The notes under the pieces are model-generated. The model saw only the letters and a program-made list of their open reading frames with translations, did no database searches and was not told the DNA's origin. A DNA stretch of 64,000 bases from Streptomyces sp. CB02980. GTDB taxonomy: Bacteria; Actinomycetota; Actinomycetes; Streptomycetales; Streptomycetaceae. The stretch lies in the NCBI RefSeq assembly GCF_014451325.2, contig NZ_JACSCH020000010.1, positions 1 to 64,000 on the forward strand. The letters are read 5' to 3'. This document shows, one piece after another, positions 17,340 through 26,375 of this stretch. The translations under genes were made by a program, and so were the position numbers. Every line of letters begins with the position of its first letter. The first letter of the stretch is position 1.

Positions 17340-18622
17340 CTGCCACGCTCGCCGTCCGGCTCCTCCTCTCTCCCACCGGGGAGTTCAACGAGGCGGTGAT
17401 CATCGGAGACATCCGCCCCGCCGGCCTCGACGGCACCTCGGTGCGCAACATCCTCATACCCTGCGGGCGTTCACCCGAGCCCACCTCGTACCCGGTCGAC
17501 CCCGGTCGCTACATCGTGTCCGCGACCCTGCCCTCGGGGATGGTGCTGACGAAGGACGCCGAGGCGGTCGAGGGCCGGTCGGCCCCGGTGGACTTCGACA
17601 TGACCGACTCGCCGTACGGGACGCACGCCTGGCAGTACCTGATGGGCAACATCGAGCCCGAGCGCGTCTACCACGGCGCCACCGAGGTCCCGCTTCCCGA
17701 GTCGGTCGCCTCGCGGTCCATGATCGCGCCCGCCATCGGTGCGGACGGCTTCCCGACCGAGTCCGTCGTCGACGTCTCCGCGCTCGCCACCTGGGTCGGA
17801 GACTCCCTGCCGGCCGGCTGGTCCTACGCGTCGATCCTGGCCCTCGAACAGGACCCCGCGAGGCCGTCGGTCGCCCCGCTCATCGCCCGAAGCGACCCCC
17901 GCCCGCTGCCGGCTCCCGCGGAACGCGGGGACGACGTCACCCCGCTCTACCGGTTCGGCCCCGACGGCCCCGCCCTGGCCCCCGGCGGACCGGTCGGCGA
18001 GCGGCAGTTCCTCGTCGTGGAGGCGGCCGGAGCCGTACGACTCGTCACCCTCCCCCTGCCCTGGGGCGACAGCGACGTCGAGGTCCTGGTCAACCTGCGG
18101 CAGAGCCCGACCGGCAGCGCCGTGGCCGTGGCCGTACGCGACCCCCGGCTCGGGGCCGGACTCGCGTACATGGCCCAGGGTGCCCTGGACACCGCGGCCC
18201 AGCTCTTCACCGACGTGGAGGGGACCCTGCACTCCGATCCCGCGAACCCGCTCGCGGCCACCGCCGGATCGTACGTCCTGCTCGGCACCGACCACAGGAC
18301 CGACGAGACGTACTGGGACCCCTGGCTGCGGCTGCTGGCCGACCGCTACCCGTGGCTCAGCGACGGCGCGATCCTGCGGGCCGTACGGCAGCTGCGCCGG
18401 CCCGGGGCCGACCGGCAGGAGGCCCGGAACGGGCTGATCGACGCCTTCGACCGCGGGATCCCCTTCTACACCCTCGGTCTCACCTGGCTCGCCGACGGAC
18501 TCGCCGCCTTCCCCGACGACCCCGAGTGCGCGTCCCGGCTCGACCAGGTCCGCCGGCTCTCCTGGCTGGCCGACATGCGCGAGCCGTTCCTCATCCTCGA
18601 CCTGCGTCAAGGGAGCGCGTGA
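17336..18622 (+). CDS. Caspase-associated protein: beta domain plus C-terminal helical domain
   Basis: I do not recognise a named family. The 428-aa protein has a beta-rich N-terminus (LAVRLLLSPTGEFNEAVIIG, YIVSATLPSG), a central region around a second strand block (FLVVEAAGAVRLVTLPLPWG) and a helical C-terminus (residues ~300-428, including WLSDGAILRAVRQL and GIPFYTLGLTWLADGL). The same order and pattern occur after the caspase domain of the 808-aa protein at 45673-48099, where the two are one polypeptide. That fused version suggests the two products of this operon bind one another. Start and stop overlap both neighbours. Confidence 0.75.
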   Translation: MTATLAVRLLLSPTGEFNEAVIIGDIRPAGLDGTSVRNILIPCGRSPEPTSYPVDPGRYIVSATLPSGMVLTKDAEAVEGRSAPVDFDMTDSPYGTHAWQYLMGNIEPERVYHGATEVPLPESVASRSMIAPAIGADGFPTESVVDVSALATWVGDSLPAGWSYASILALEQDPARPSVAPLIARSDPRPLPAPAERGDDVTPLYRFGPDGPALAPGGPVGERQFLVVEAAGAVRLVTLPLPWGDSDVEVLVNLRQSPTGSAVAVAVRDPRLGAGLAYMAQGALDTAAQLFTDVEGTLHSDPANPLAATAGSYVLLGTDHRTDETYWDPWLRLLADRYPWLSDGAILRAVRQLRRPGADRQEARNGLIDAFDRGIPFYTLGLTWLADGLAAFPDDPECASRLDQVRRLSWLADMREPFLILDLRQGSA

Positions 18623-19662
18623 TGATCCGCCTCAGCATGCTGCCCGCGGAGGACGGCGACTGTCTGCTCCTCGAATACGGCAACGACGACTTCGTCCGGC
18701 GGATCCTCGTCGACGGCGGCCGGCGGGGCACCTACGCGCGGATCAAACCGCTCCTGGCCGGACTGGACGGCCGGATCGACGTGCTCGTCGTGACCCACGT
18801 CGACCAGGACCACATCCTCGGCGTGCTGGCTCTGCTCGGCGACCCCGAGCGGCCGGTGGAGTTCGGTGACGTGTGGTTCAACGGCTTCGACCACCTGCAC
18901 GACCGCGAGGTCTTCGGGGCCGTCGACGGGGAGCTGCTCACCACGGAGCTCATGAACCAGCAGCTCCCCTGGAACGCCGCCTTCGCCGGCCGCAGCATCG
19001 AGGTCGACCACCCGCCGACCTGGTTCGACGACGGTTCCACCATGGAGGTGCTCGCCCCGGACCGCCGGCTCCTGGAGTCGCTGATCGACACCTGGAAGAC
19101 GAAGTGCGAGGAAGCCGGCCTGATCCCGGGGATCGACCCCAAGGAGAGGCAGCCGGAGGCCGGGATCGAACACTTCGGGGCGATCGACGTCGACGCACTG
19201 GCCGCAGCCCCCTTCCGGCGCGACGGCTCCCCGACGAACCCGACCAGCATCGGTCTGCTCTTCGAGTTCGAGGGCACCCGCATCATCCTCACCGGGGACG
19301 CGGACGACCCACGCCTGGTGGCCTCGCTCCGCCCGCGCGCCGAGGAGGAGAACGGCCGGCTGCGGATCGACGCCCTGAAGGTCGCCCACCACGGCAGCGC
19401 CAAGAACATCTCGAACAACCTCCTCGGCCTCCTCGACTGCGGCCGCTACCTGATCTCCACGAACGGAAGCATCCACGGGCACCCCGACGACATCGCGATC
19501 TCCCGGATCCTGAAGAACGGCGGAGCGAAGAAGGACCTCTTCTTCAACTACCGCGACCGAGCGGTGAACTGGGACGTGCCCGACCTGAGGGACCGGTTCG
19601 GCTACACCGTGCACGCGCCGGCGCAGGACGACGTGGACGGCTTCATCACGGTGGAGTTCTGA
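18622..19662 (+). CDS. ComEC/Rec2-like metallo-beta-lactamase-fold hydrolase, third gene of locus A
   Basis: A 346-aa MBL-fold protein. Metal ligands are visible: VVTHVDQDHILG (His59, Asp61, Asp63, His64), LTGDADD and KVAHHGSAKN, ending with the STNGSIHGHP block. This set, with Asp in place of the second His, resembles the soluble C-terminal hydrolase of ComEC/Rec2 proteins, so a nuclease or phosphodiesterase is plausible. No transmembrane part is present. The ATG at 18622 shares one base with the preceding stop (TGATG), and GGGAG lies upstream. MBL proteins are found as effectors in several caspase-linked conflict operons; that role is inferred here. Confidence 0.85.
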   Translation: MIRLSMLPAEDGDCLLLEYGNDDFVRRILVDGGRRGTYARIKPLLAGLDGRIDVLVVTHVDQDHILGVLALLGDPERPVEFGDVWFNGFDHLHDREVFGAVDGELLTTELMNQQLPWNAAFAGRSIEVDHPPTWFDDGSTMEVLAPDRRLLESLIDTWKTKCEEAGLIPGIDPKERQPEAGIEHFGAIDVDALAAAPFRRDGSPTNPTSIGLLFEFEGTRIILTGDADDPRLVASLRPRAEEENGRLRIDALKVAHHGSAKNISNNLLGLLDCGRYLISTNGSIHGHPDDIAISRILKNGGAKKDLFFNYRDRAVNWDVPDLRDRFGYTVHAPAQDDVDGFITVEF

Positions 19663-19688
19663 ACACGACCGGGCACGGCCCACCGGTC

Positions 19689-21149
19689 CTACGGGGCCTG
19701 CTCCGCCCGGACGCCCTCGGAGATGCGCTTGCCAAGGGTCGCGTCGATGTTCGTCCAGTACGCGAAGGCACGCTCCAGGACCGGCTCGCTCACGCCGTCG
19801 AGGAGGTGGCCGACCACGTTGTCCACGAGGCGGTCGCGGGCGGCGTCGTCCAGGACCTCGCGTACGAGGGTGCCGGGCTGACCCCAGTCGTCGTCCTCCG
19901 GATGAGAGACGTAGGCCGTCCGGGTGATCTCACCGTCGGCGGTCCAGCTCGGCGGGCTCCCGTACCGCTCGGTGTCGGCGGCGGGCCCGCCCTTGGAGTT
20001 CGGCGCGTAGACCGGATCGGACGTCTTCCGGTACGCCATCGCCCCGTCCTTGGAGTAGGTGTGGACGTCGACGACGGGTGCGTTCACCGGAAGTTGCTGG
20101 TAGTTGACGCCGATCCGGGCCCGGTGGGCGTCCGCGTACGAGAAGAGCCGGGCAAGGAGCATCCGGTCGGGGCTCGGCCCGATGCCGGGGACCAGGTTGT
20201 TCGGCTGGAACGCGGCCTGCTCGATCTCGGCGTGGTTGTCGGTGGGGTTGCGGTCCAGCGTCATGCGGCCCACCGGGATGAGCGGGTAGTCGCCGTGCGG
20301 CCAGACCTTGGTGAGGTCGAACGGGTTGAAGCGGTACCCGGCCGCGTCCTCGTACGGCATCACCTGGACGTGCAGCGTCCACGACGGGAAGTCCCCGTCC
20401 CGGATGTGCTCGAACAGGTCCCGCATGTGGTAGTCCGGGTCGACGCCCGCCAGGCGGTCGGCGTCGGCCTGGGTGAGGAAGTCGATGCCCTGGTCGGTCT
20501 TGAAGTGGTACTTCACCCAGAACCGCGCACCGGACGCATTGATCCACATGTACGTGTGGGAGGTGTACCCGTTCATATGGCGCCAGCTGCGCGGGATGCC
20601 GCGGTCGCCCATCAGCCAGGTGACCTGGTGCGCGGACTCGGGGGAGAGGGTCCAGAAATCCCACTGCATGTCGTGGTCGCGCAGGTTGCTGTCGGCGCGG
20701 CGCTTCTGGGACCGGATGAAGTGCTGGAACTTCATCGGGTCCTTCACGAAGAACACCGGCGTGTTGTTGCCGACCATGTCGTAGTTGCCCTCGGAGGTGT
20801 AGAACTTCACCGCGAAGCCGCGCGGGTCCCGCCAGGTGTCCGGGCTGCCCCGCTCACCGGCCACCGTGGAGAAGCGGGTGACCAGGTCGGTGCGGGTCCC
20901 CGGCTGGAACAGCGCGGCCTTGGTGTAGCGGCTCACGTCGTGGGTGACCTCGAAGCGGCCGAACGCGCCGCTGCCCTTGGCGTGCGGCTGGCGTTCCGGG
21001 ATGCGCTCACGGTTGAACTGCGCCATCTGTTCGATCAGGTAGGCGTCCTGGAGGAGGATCGGTCCTCCTGGGCCCACGGTGAGCGAGTGCTCGTCGCTTT
21101 CCACCGGGGCGCCGGAGTCGGTCGTCGTCGCGGGGCGGCTCTCGGTCAT
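19689..21149 (-). CDS. katA: Monofunctional heme catalase, small-subunit clade 3
   Basis: It dismutates hydrogen peroxide. At 486 aa it matches clade 3. Distal His56 lies in PERQPHAKGSGAFG, the distal Asn in GNYDMVGNNTPVFFVKDP, and the proximal heme ligand Tyr in ARLFSYADAHRAR; conserved NGYTSHTYMW and FHVQ-type strands are present. ATG 21149 is preceded by a weak AAAGG. It stands alone, converging on the MBL gene of locus A 27 nt away. Streptomyces catalases are often under Fur-type CatR control, but no such regulator gene is adjacent here. Confidence 0.95.
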   Translation of the reverse strand: MTESRPATTTDSGAPVESDEHSLTVGPGGPILLQDAYLIEQMAQFNRERIPERQPHAKGSGAFGRFEVTHDVSRYTKAALFQPGTRTDLVTRFSTVAGERGSPDTWRDPRGFAVKFYTSEGNYDMVGNNTPVFFVKDPMKFQHFIRSQKRRADSNLRDHDMQWDFWTLSPESAHQVTWLMGDRGIPRSWRHMNGYTSHTYMWINASGARFWVKYHFKTDQGIDFLTQADADRLAGVDPDYHMRDLFEHIRDGDFPSWTLHVQVMPYEDAAGYRFNPFDLTKVWPHGDYPLIPVGRMTLDRNPTDNHAEIEQAAFQPNNLVPGIGPSPDRMLLARLFSYADAHRARIGVNYQQLPVNAPVVDVHTYSKDGAMAYRKTSDPVYAPNSKGGPAADTERYGSPPSWTADGEITRTAYVSHPEDDDWGQPGTLVREVLDDAARDRLVDNVVGHLLDGVSEPVLERAFAYWTNIDATLGKRISEGVRAEQAP

Positions 21150-21246
21150 TGCTCTGCTGCCTTTCGTCGTCGCGCACGACCACCCTCTTCCTCCTCGGTG
21201 AAAGCCGCCACCTGAGGTCCTCGTCGCACCCGGTGGCGTCCGGGTC

Positions 21247-21269
21247 CCGACGGGTGCGGGACCCGTCGG
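21247..21269. other. Perfect 9-bp inverted repeat upstream of catalase
   Basis: CCGACGGGT and ACCCGTCGG are separated by five bases about 100 nt upstream of the catalase start. It could be an operator or a weak terminator. The rest of 21150-21470 holds no gene that I can support. Confidence 0.4.
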
Positions 21270-21470
21270 ACGGGAGGTGGGTGCGCGGTGTCATTTGGCC
21301 GAGCTCGGCAAGCGCCCTGGGGCCCCGAGGCAAGGCTGTCGTGTGGGTGTCCCAGGCCGGTGCGGCTCCTCCCCGGGGGGTCTGTCGTCGAGCCGGTACG
21401 TCAGGGACCCGCGAGACGTGCCGTCGCCGAAGGCACCGGAGTGGCGGCGCGAAGGCGAAAGGCAGTGGGC

Positions 21471-21773
21471 ATGGTCATGACCGGCTCCTTTCCTGATCCA
21501 CTTCGCTCGTACCGGCGCCGTACCAGGGGCGCCCCGGACCGGCGTCGGCCGAGGCGTGGCCCGGTGGGGGCGGTGGCGGCCATGTCCGCCGCGCTGGTGT
21601 CGTCCTGTCCCTGGGCCGCCGTCGCGGCGTCGGGGGACCTGGACACCTCCTTCGACGGCGACGACAGGGTGACCGCCGACTTCGGCGGCACCACCGACGA
21701 GGCGTTCGCGATGGCGACGGTGCCGCCGGGGCCGGTGGCACAGGTGTCACCACCTGCCCGTAGGGCTTGCTGA
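21471..21773 (+). pseudogene. Truncated delta-60 repeat secreted protein
   Basis: After an Arg-rich start and a signal-like hydrophobic stretch (VGAVAAMSAALVSSCPWAAVAASG), the frame encodes the sequence GDLDTSFDGDDRVTADFGGT, an almost perfect opening of a delta-60 repeat, continuing TDEAFAMA. Intact relatives carry five or more such repeats over 400 residues. Here the frame turns into non-homologous VPPGPVAQVSPP and stops after about 100 codons. I read this as a 5' fragment left by a deletion. Confidence 0.55.
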
Positions 21774-21785
21774 CATCCTGGGGCG

Positions 21786-22184
21786 ATGAGCCCTGATGAT
21801 CCGCCGCTCCGTCCCCTGCTCGTGGTGGACGGCGCCAACGTCGTGGGATCGGTGCCGGACGGCTGGTGGCGGGACCGGCGCGGGGCCGCGGAGCGACTGC
21901 GCGACCGGCTCGCCCTGACGGGCGGCCCGGCCGACGGCCCGTTCGCGGGCCCTTACGAGATCGTGCTGGTCGTGGAGGGCCGCGCCCGGGGCGTCGCCTC
22001 GGTACCCGGCGTACGGGTCGAGGAGGCCCCCGGCAGCGGCGACGACCTGATCGCCGAGCTCGCCCGGAACGCGAGCGGCCGGCCGTGCCTGGTCGTCACG
22101 GCCGACCGCGAACTGCGCCGGCGGGTGGAAGAGGCGGGCGCCCGCTGCACGGGCCCCCGCAGCATCCCCGCGGTACCGCAGTAG
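21786..22184 (+). CDS. NYN/PIN-like domain protein
   Basis: A 132-aa protein beginning LLVVDGANVVGSVPDGWWRDRRGAAERL. The VDGANVV strand with the early Asp, the SGDDLIAEL motif and VVTADRELRRRV match the acidic active-site pattern of YacP-like NYN or PIN nucleases. Relatives are often labelled NTP pyrophosphohydrolase without evidence. A short G-rich stretch precedes ATG 21786. It is probably single; the next gene has its own operator region. Confidence 0.75.
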   Translation: MSPDDPPLRPLLVVDGANVVGSVPDGWWRDRRGAAERLRDRLALTGGPADGPFAGPYEIVLVVEGRARGVASVPGVRVEEAPGSGDDLIAELARNASGRPCLVVTADRELRRRVEEAGARCTGPRSIPAVPQ

Positions 22185-22199
22185 GAGGCAGTCCATATC

Positions 22200-22245
22200 T
22201 GACGGATCGTCAATTGACGCTGTATCAGTCATTGACGGTTCGTCA
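22200..22245 (+). promoter_or_regulatory. Double TGACGGNNCGTCA operator and promoter region of the ABC transporter
   Basis: Two 13-bp palindromes, TGACGGATCGTCA (22200-22212) and TGACGGTTCGTCA (22233-22245), flank a GTCAATTGAC palindrome and overlap TTGACG-type -35 elements, some 40-75 nt before the GTG start. The second copy lies in the context TCATTGACGGNNCGTC, which recurs upstream of the acyl-CoA synthetase at 51939-51954. The arrangement suggests a dimeric repressor, possibly TetR type; no regulator gene is adjacent. Confidence 0.65.
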
Positions 22246-22286
22246 GGTCGGTTACAGAATGCGGTCACCCGACGGAGGGATCGCCC

Positions 22287-23534
22287 GTGCCTCGACCGTT
22301 GCGCGTCATCGCCGCCAGCTTCGCGCTGCTCCTCGTCACCGCCTGCAACTCCGCCTCCAGCGGCGGGAGTACCCCCTCCTCCGTACGCGGAGTCACCGCC
22401 GACACGATCAAGGTCGGAGGCATCGTCTCCATGACGACCGCCAGCGGCTACTCCAAGAAGGACACCGACCTCGGCGCCCGGGCCCGCTACGACCGGGCCA
22501 ACGCCGAGGGCGGGATCAACGGACGGAAGATCGAGTACCTGGGGGCCGAGGACGACGGTCAGGACCCCGCGAGGAACCTCGCCGCAGCACGCAAGCTCGT
22601 CCAGCAGGACAAGGTCTTCGCCGTCTCGCCCATGAGCTCGGTCACCTTCGCCGGGGCCGACTTCCTCGACGCCCAGAAGGTCCCGACGGTGGGCTGGGGC
22701 ACGCTCCCCTCGTTCTGCGGGCCGGCGCATCTCTACGGCTTCAACGGCTGCCTCGTCCCGACGCCCGGCGGCACGCTCAACCAGACCTGGCCCGAGGGTC
22801 TCGCGGCCGTCCTCGGAGGCTCGCGCGGCAAGTCGGTCGCGCTGATCGCCGGCGACAACGACGCCGGCAAGTTCGGCATCCGCACCTTCACCCAGGGCTT
22901 CAAGGCGGCCGGCTTCCAGGTCGCGTACGCCAAGGCCGTGGTGCCGGCGACCTCGATGCCCAGCGACTGGTCGGCGTACACCAAGGAGATCCTCCGCTCG
23001 GGTCCCGGCGGCGCCGCACCCGACGCCGTCGTCTCCGTGATGCAGACGCCGTACAACATCGGCCTGTTCACCGCGCTCAAGCGGTCCGGATACAAGGGGG
23101 TCATCTCCGACCCGACGGACTACGACCCCGGGCTGCTCGCGAAGGACGCGACGAAACAGGCCCTCGACGGGGTGCACGTGCTGCTGCAGTTCCAGCCCTT
23201 CGAGTCGGACAGCCCCGCGATGCGGCAGTTCAAGGAGGACATCAGGAAGGCCGCCGGTGGCAAGGACGTACCCCTCAACATGCACATGATGACGGGATAC
23301 ATGAGCGCCGACCTCTTCCTCTCCGTCGCCGCGAAGGCCGGCAAGGACCTCACCGTCGAGTCCTTCCAGCAGGCCGCGTCCGGGTTCTCCGACACCGGCA
23401 CGCTCGTCGGCGACCGCGCGCTGCCCAAGGGGCAGAAGGAGAGCTTCGGCTGCGGGGCGCTCGTCCGGCTGAAGAACGGGCGGTACGAGGTGGCGGTGCC
23501 GTTCACGTGCTACCCGCCGATCCCCTTCGGCTGA
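22287..23534 (+). CDS. ABC transporter substrate-binding lipoprotein (branched-chain amino-acid type)
   Basis: A 415-aa type I periplasmic-binding protein tethered to the membrane: the signal peptide ends in LLLVTACNSAS with lipobox Cys around residue 19. The Leu/Ile/Val-binding fold is seen in IKVGGIVSMTTASGYSKKD, GGINGRKIEYLGAEDDGQDPARNLAAARKLVQQDKV and the later GDNDAGKFGI. Ligands of this family range from branched-chain amino acids to urea, amides and aromatic acids; a link with acyl-CoA metabolism is suggested by the shared operator. GTG 22287 has GGAGGG 6 nt upstream. It precedes the permease genes by 12 nt. Confidence 0.9.
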   Translation: MPRPLRVIAASFALLLVTACNSASSGGSTPSSVRGVTADTIKVGGIVSMTTASGYSKKDTDLGARARYDRANAEGGINGRKIEYLGAEDDGQDPARNLAAARKLVQQDKVFAVSPMSSVTFAGADFLDAQKVPTVGWGTLPSFCGPAHLYGFNGCLVPTPGGTLNQTWPEGLAAVLGGSRGKSVALIAGDNDAGKFGIRTFTQGFKAAGFQVAYAKAVVPATSMPSDWSAYTKEILRSGPGGAAPDAVVSVMQTPYNIGLFTALKRSGYKGVISDPTDYDPGLLAKDATKQALDGVHVLLQFQPFESDSPAMRQFKEDIRKAAGGKDVPLNMHMMTGYMSADLFLSVAAKAGKDLTVESFQQAASGFSDTGTLVGDRALPKGQKESFGCGALVRLKNGRYEVAVPFTCYPPIPFG

Positions 23535-23546
23535 GGGGCGCGTCAC

Positions 23547-26375
23547 ATGGGTGACCTGCTGGGCTTCGTCCTGAGCGGGCTGGTCTCCGGCGCGCTGTAC
23601 GCGCTGCTCGCGACCGGCCTCGTGCTGTCGTACTCCGCGTCCGGGCTCTTCAACTTCGCGCACGGCGCCACCGCCTATCTGTGCGCGCTGGCGTTCTACG
23701 AGCTCCACTCCGGCTTCGGCTGGCCGGCCGTCCCCACCGCTCTGCTCCTGGTGTTCGTGGTGGCGCCCGGCCTCGGCTGGGGCCTGGACCGGCTGATGTT
23801 CAGAAAGCTGGCCAGGGTCGGCGAGACGGCGCAGATCGTGGCCACCATCGGTCTGCTGGTCGCGCTGCCCGCGGCCGGGCTGTGGGTGGTCGAACTCCTG
23901 GAGCGGGCGGGCGCCCCGGTCCTGCCCGCCGAGAACCAGTTCGGGCTGCCGGGCGTCGGGCCGAGCCCGGCGGCGTCCTGGCAGCCGCTCGACGGTGTGG
24001 GCATCGACTCCGACCAGCTGATCACCTGGATCGCCACCGCCCTCGCGGCGGCCGGTCTGTGGGTCCTGATGCGGCACACCCGGCTCGGCCTGCGGCTGCG
24101 GGCGGCGGTCGACAACCGCGCGCTGACCGAGCTGCGGGGCATCAGCGCGGACCGGCTGTCCTCGACCGCGTGGATGCTGTCGTCCGGTCTCGCGGGTCTC
24201 GCTGGCGTCCTCGCGACCCCGCTCCTCGGGCTCTCCGCGCACGACTACACGCTGTTCCTGTTCGTCTCGGCCACCGCGGCGGTCCTGGGGCGCTTCGCGT
24301 CGGTCCCCCTCGCCTTCGTCGGCGGCCTCGGGCTCGGGGTCCTGCAGAACCTCGTGGCGGGGTACGCGTCGTTCGCCGAGGGCATCACCGGCTTCCGGAC
24401 AGCCGTACCGTTCCTCATCCTCTTCGCCGGTCTCGTCGTCCTGGTACGTCGGCGGCGCCGCGCGACGGGCACGGCGGCCGTGGACCCGCCGCCGGTGGAG
24501 TACCTCGCCGGGAAGGGGTGGGGCCGCCGCTGGGGCACGTGGCTGGTGGCCGGCGTGCTCCTCGGCACGGCGTTCTACACCGTCACCACCCCCTTCTGGA
24601 GCGGGATCCTGACCCAAGGGCTCGCGATCGGGCTCGTGTTCATGTCGTTCACGGTGGTCACCGGGCTCGGTGCGATGGTGTCTCTCGCCCAGGCGACGTT
24701 CGTGACCGGCGCCGCCCTGGTCGCGGGGCTGCTGATGAGCCACGGCTGGCCCTTCGTCGCCGCGGCGGCGGTCGGCACGGCGGCCGCGGCCCTGCTCGGC
24801 GCGGTGGTCGCGCTGCCCGCACTGCGGCTCGGGGGCAGATCACTGGCCCTGGCCACCCTGGCGCTCGCCTTCCTGGCGGATCAGGTGCTCTTCCAGCTCG
24901 GGTGGCTGCGCAACGGCGACACCGGGTGGGAGATCCCGCGACCGGTGGCCGGACCCGTGGACCTGGGCGACGACCGGGCCATGGGGCTCGCACTCGTGCT
25001 GCTCAGCGGCGTGCTCGTCGCCCTGCTCAGCCGGCTGCGCGGCTCCCGCTGGGGCCGGGCCATGCTGGCGGTCCGCTCGGCTCCGGAGGCCGCCGCGGCC
25101 TCGGGGGTGTCGGTGGTACGGACGAAGCTCCTGCTGTTCACGGTGTCGGCGGGCCTCGCGGGCTTCGGAGGGGTGCTCTACGCCTCGTACAACACCAGGA
25201 TCACGGCCACGGACTTCACGGCGATGACGGGCCTGGTGTGGCTGGCGGTCGTCGTCGCGGCAGGGGTGCGCAGGCCGCAGTTCGCGGTGGTGGCCGGGCT
25301 GGTCTTCGCGGTGGTCCCGCATCTGATGGCGACCTACGTGACGGAGTCCGCGCATCTGCCGGTGATCCTCTTCGGACTGGCGGGGCTCGCGCTGGCCAAC
25401 GACCCGGACGGCTACTGCGCGGCGCTGCCGTCGAGGCGAGCCGCCCGGCGCGCCGCGAAGCGGGGAGCTGCGGCGCGGGGGACCGAACCGGGGGCCGAAC
25501 CGGGAGTCGTACCGGGGGTCGAACCGGGGGTCGAAGTCGAACCGGGGGTCGTTCGCCCGCGCCGCGAGGCCTGGGCGGAACCACACGTCCCGAAGCCGGC
25601 GACAAGCCCCCGGCCCCCGGAGGGCGGCGGCGCCGGGGGCATCGCCCCGGGAACGGGCAGCGGCCCAGGCGAGACGTCGAGCGCGCTCGAACTGAGCGGT
25701 GTCCACGCCGGGTACGGCGGCGCACCCGTGCTGCACGGCGTGGATCTCGTGGTGCGCGGCGGTGAGGTGCTGGTGCTGCTCGGGCCCAACGGGGCGGGGA
25801 AGTCCACCCTCTGCCGGGTGGCGGCGGGACTGCTGCGGCCGGCCGGCGGACTCGTGCGGGTGCGCGGTGAGGACGCCACCCGCGACGCGGCGGTCACCCG
25901 GGCCCGCCGGGGGGTACGGCTGGCTCCCGAAGGGCGGGGGATCTTCGCCGGGCTGTCGATCGAGGAGAACCTGGCCCTCCAGCTGACGGGGGCGGAGGAC
26001 CGGGACGCCGTGTACGCGCGGTTCCCCGCGCTCGCCGCCCGCCGCTCCGTCGCCGCCGGGTCCCTGTCGGGCGGCGAGCAGCAGCTCCTCGCCCTCGCCC
26101 CGCTCCTCCAGCGGCCACCGGCGGTCCTCGTCGCCGACGAACCGTCCCTCGGCCTCGCGCCGCTCGTCGTGGACGAGGTCTTCCGTCTCCTGACCGAACT
26201 CCGCGACCACGGCACCGCGTTGGTCCTCGTCGAGGAGAAGGCGGCCGAGGTGCTCGGCATCGCCGACACCGTCGCGTACCTCGCGCAGGGCGAGATCGCC
26301 TGGTCCGGGCCGCGGTCCGAGGTGGACCGGGACCGGCTCGCCGAGGCCTACCTGGGGACGGGAGTCCGCCGATGA
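23547..26375 (+). CDS. Fused LivH-LivM-LivF ABC transporter protein
   Basis: One 942-aa polypeptide carries three normally separate subunits. Residues ~1-310 are a LivH-type permease (SGLVSGALYALLATGLVLSYSASGLFNFAHG). Residues ~330-630 are a LivM-type permease (FMSFTVVTGLGAMVSLAQATFVTGAALVAG, then VRSAPEAAAASGVSV). A Pro/Gly/Glu/Val linker of ~70 residues follows, then residues ~712-942 form a LivF-type ATPase with Walker A GPNGAGKST, signature LSGGEQQ and Walker B VLVADEP. The order matches the usual livHMGF operon minus livG, which follows as a separate gene. LivH-LivM fusions are known; attachment of LivF to them is less usual. Confidence 0.92.
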   Translation: MGDLLGFVLSGLVSGALYALLATGLVLSYSASGLFNFAHGATAYLCALAFYELHSGFGWPAVPTALLLVFVVAPGLGWGLDRLMFRKLARVGETAQIVATIGLLVALPAAGLWVVELLERAGAPVLPAENQFGLPGVGPSPAASWQPLDGVGIDSDQLITWIATALAAAGLWVLMRHTRLGLRLRAAVDNRALTELRGISADRLSSTAWMLSSGLAGLAGVLATPLLGLSAHDYTLFLFVSATAAVLGRFASVPLAFVGGLGLGVLQNLVAGYASFAEGITGFRTAVPFLILFAGLVVLVRRRRRATGTAAVDPPPVEYLAGKGWGRRWGTWLVAGVLLGTAFYTVTTPFWSGILTQGLAIGLVFMSFTVVTGLGAMVSLAQATFVTGAALVAGLLMSHGWPFVAAAAVGTAAAALLGAVVALPALRLGGRSLALATLALAFLADQVLFQLGWLRNGDTGWEIPRPVAGPVDLGDDRAMGLALVLLSGVLVALLSRLRGSRWGRAMLAVRSAPEAAAASGVSVVRTKLLLFTVSAGLAGFGGVLYASYNTRITATDFTAMTGLVWLAVVVAAGVRRPQFAVVAGLVFAVVPHLMATYVTESAHLPVILFGLAGLALANDPDGYCAALPSRRAARRAAKRGAAARGTEPGAEPGVVPGVEPGVEVEPGVVRPRREAWAEPHVPKPATSPRPPEGGGAGGIAPGTGSGPGETSSALELSGVHAGYGGAPVLHGVDLVVRGGEVLVLLGPNGAGKSTLCRVAAGLLRPAGGLVRVRGEDATRDAAVTRARRGVRLAPEGRGIFAGLSIEENLALQLTGAEDRDAVYARFPALAARRSVAAGSLSGGEQQLLALAPLLQRPPAVLVADEPSLGLAPLVVDEVFRLLTELRDHGTALVLVEEKAAEVLGIADTVAYLAQGEIAWSGPRSEVDRDRLAEAYLGTGVRR
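25484..25552. repeat. Tandem (GAACCGGGGGTC)n repeat encoding an EPGV linker
   Basis: Imperfect tandem copies of a 12-bp unit encode EPGAEPGVVPGVEPGVEVEPG between the permease and ATPase parts of the fusion protein. The repeat is likely length-variable, and the product should be a flexible linker on the cytoplasmic side. Confidence 0.8.

Noticed and set aside
21747..24743. A 998-codon minus-strand frame opposite the ABC transporter
   Set aside because: It is antisense to lipobox, permease and operator features and has no domain.
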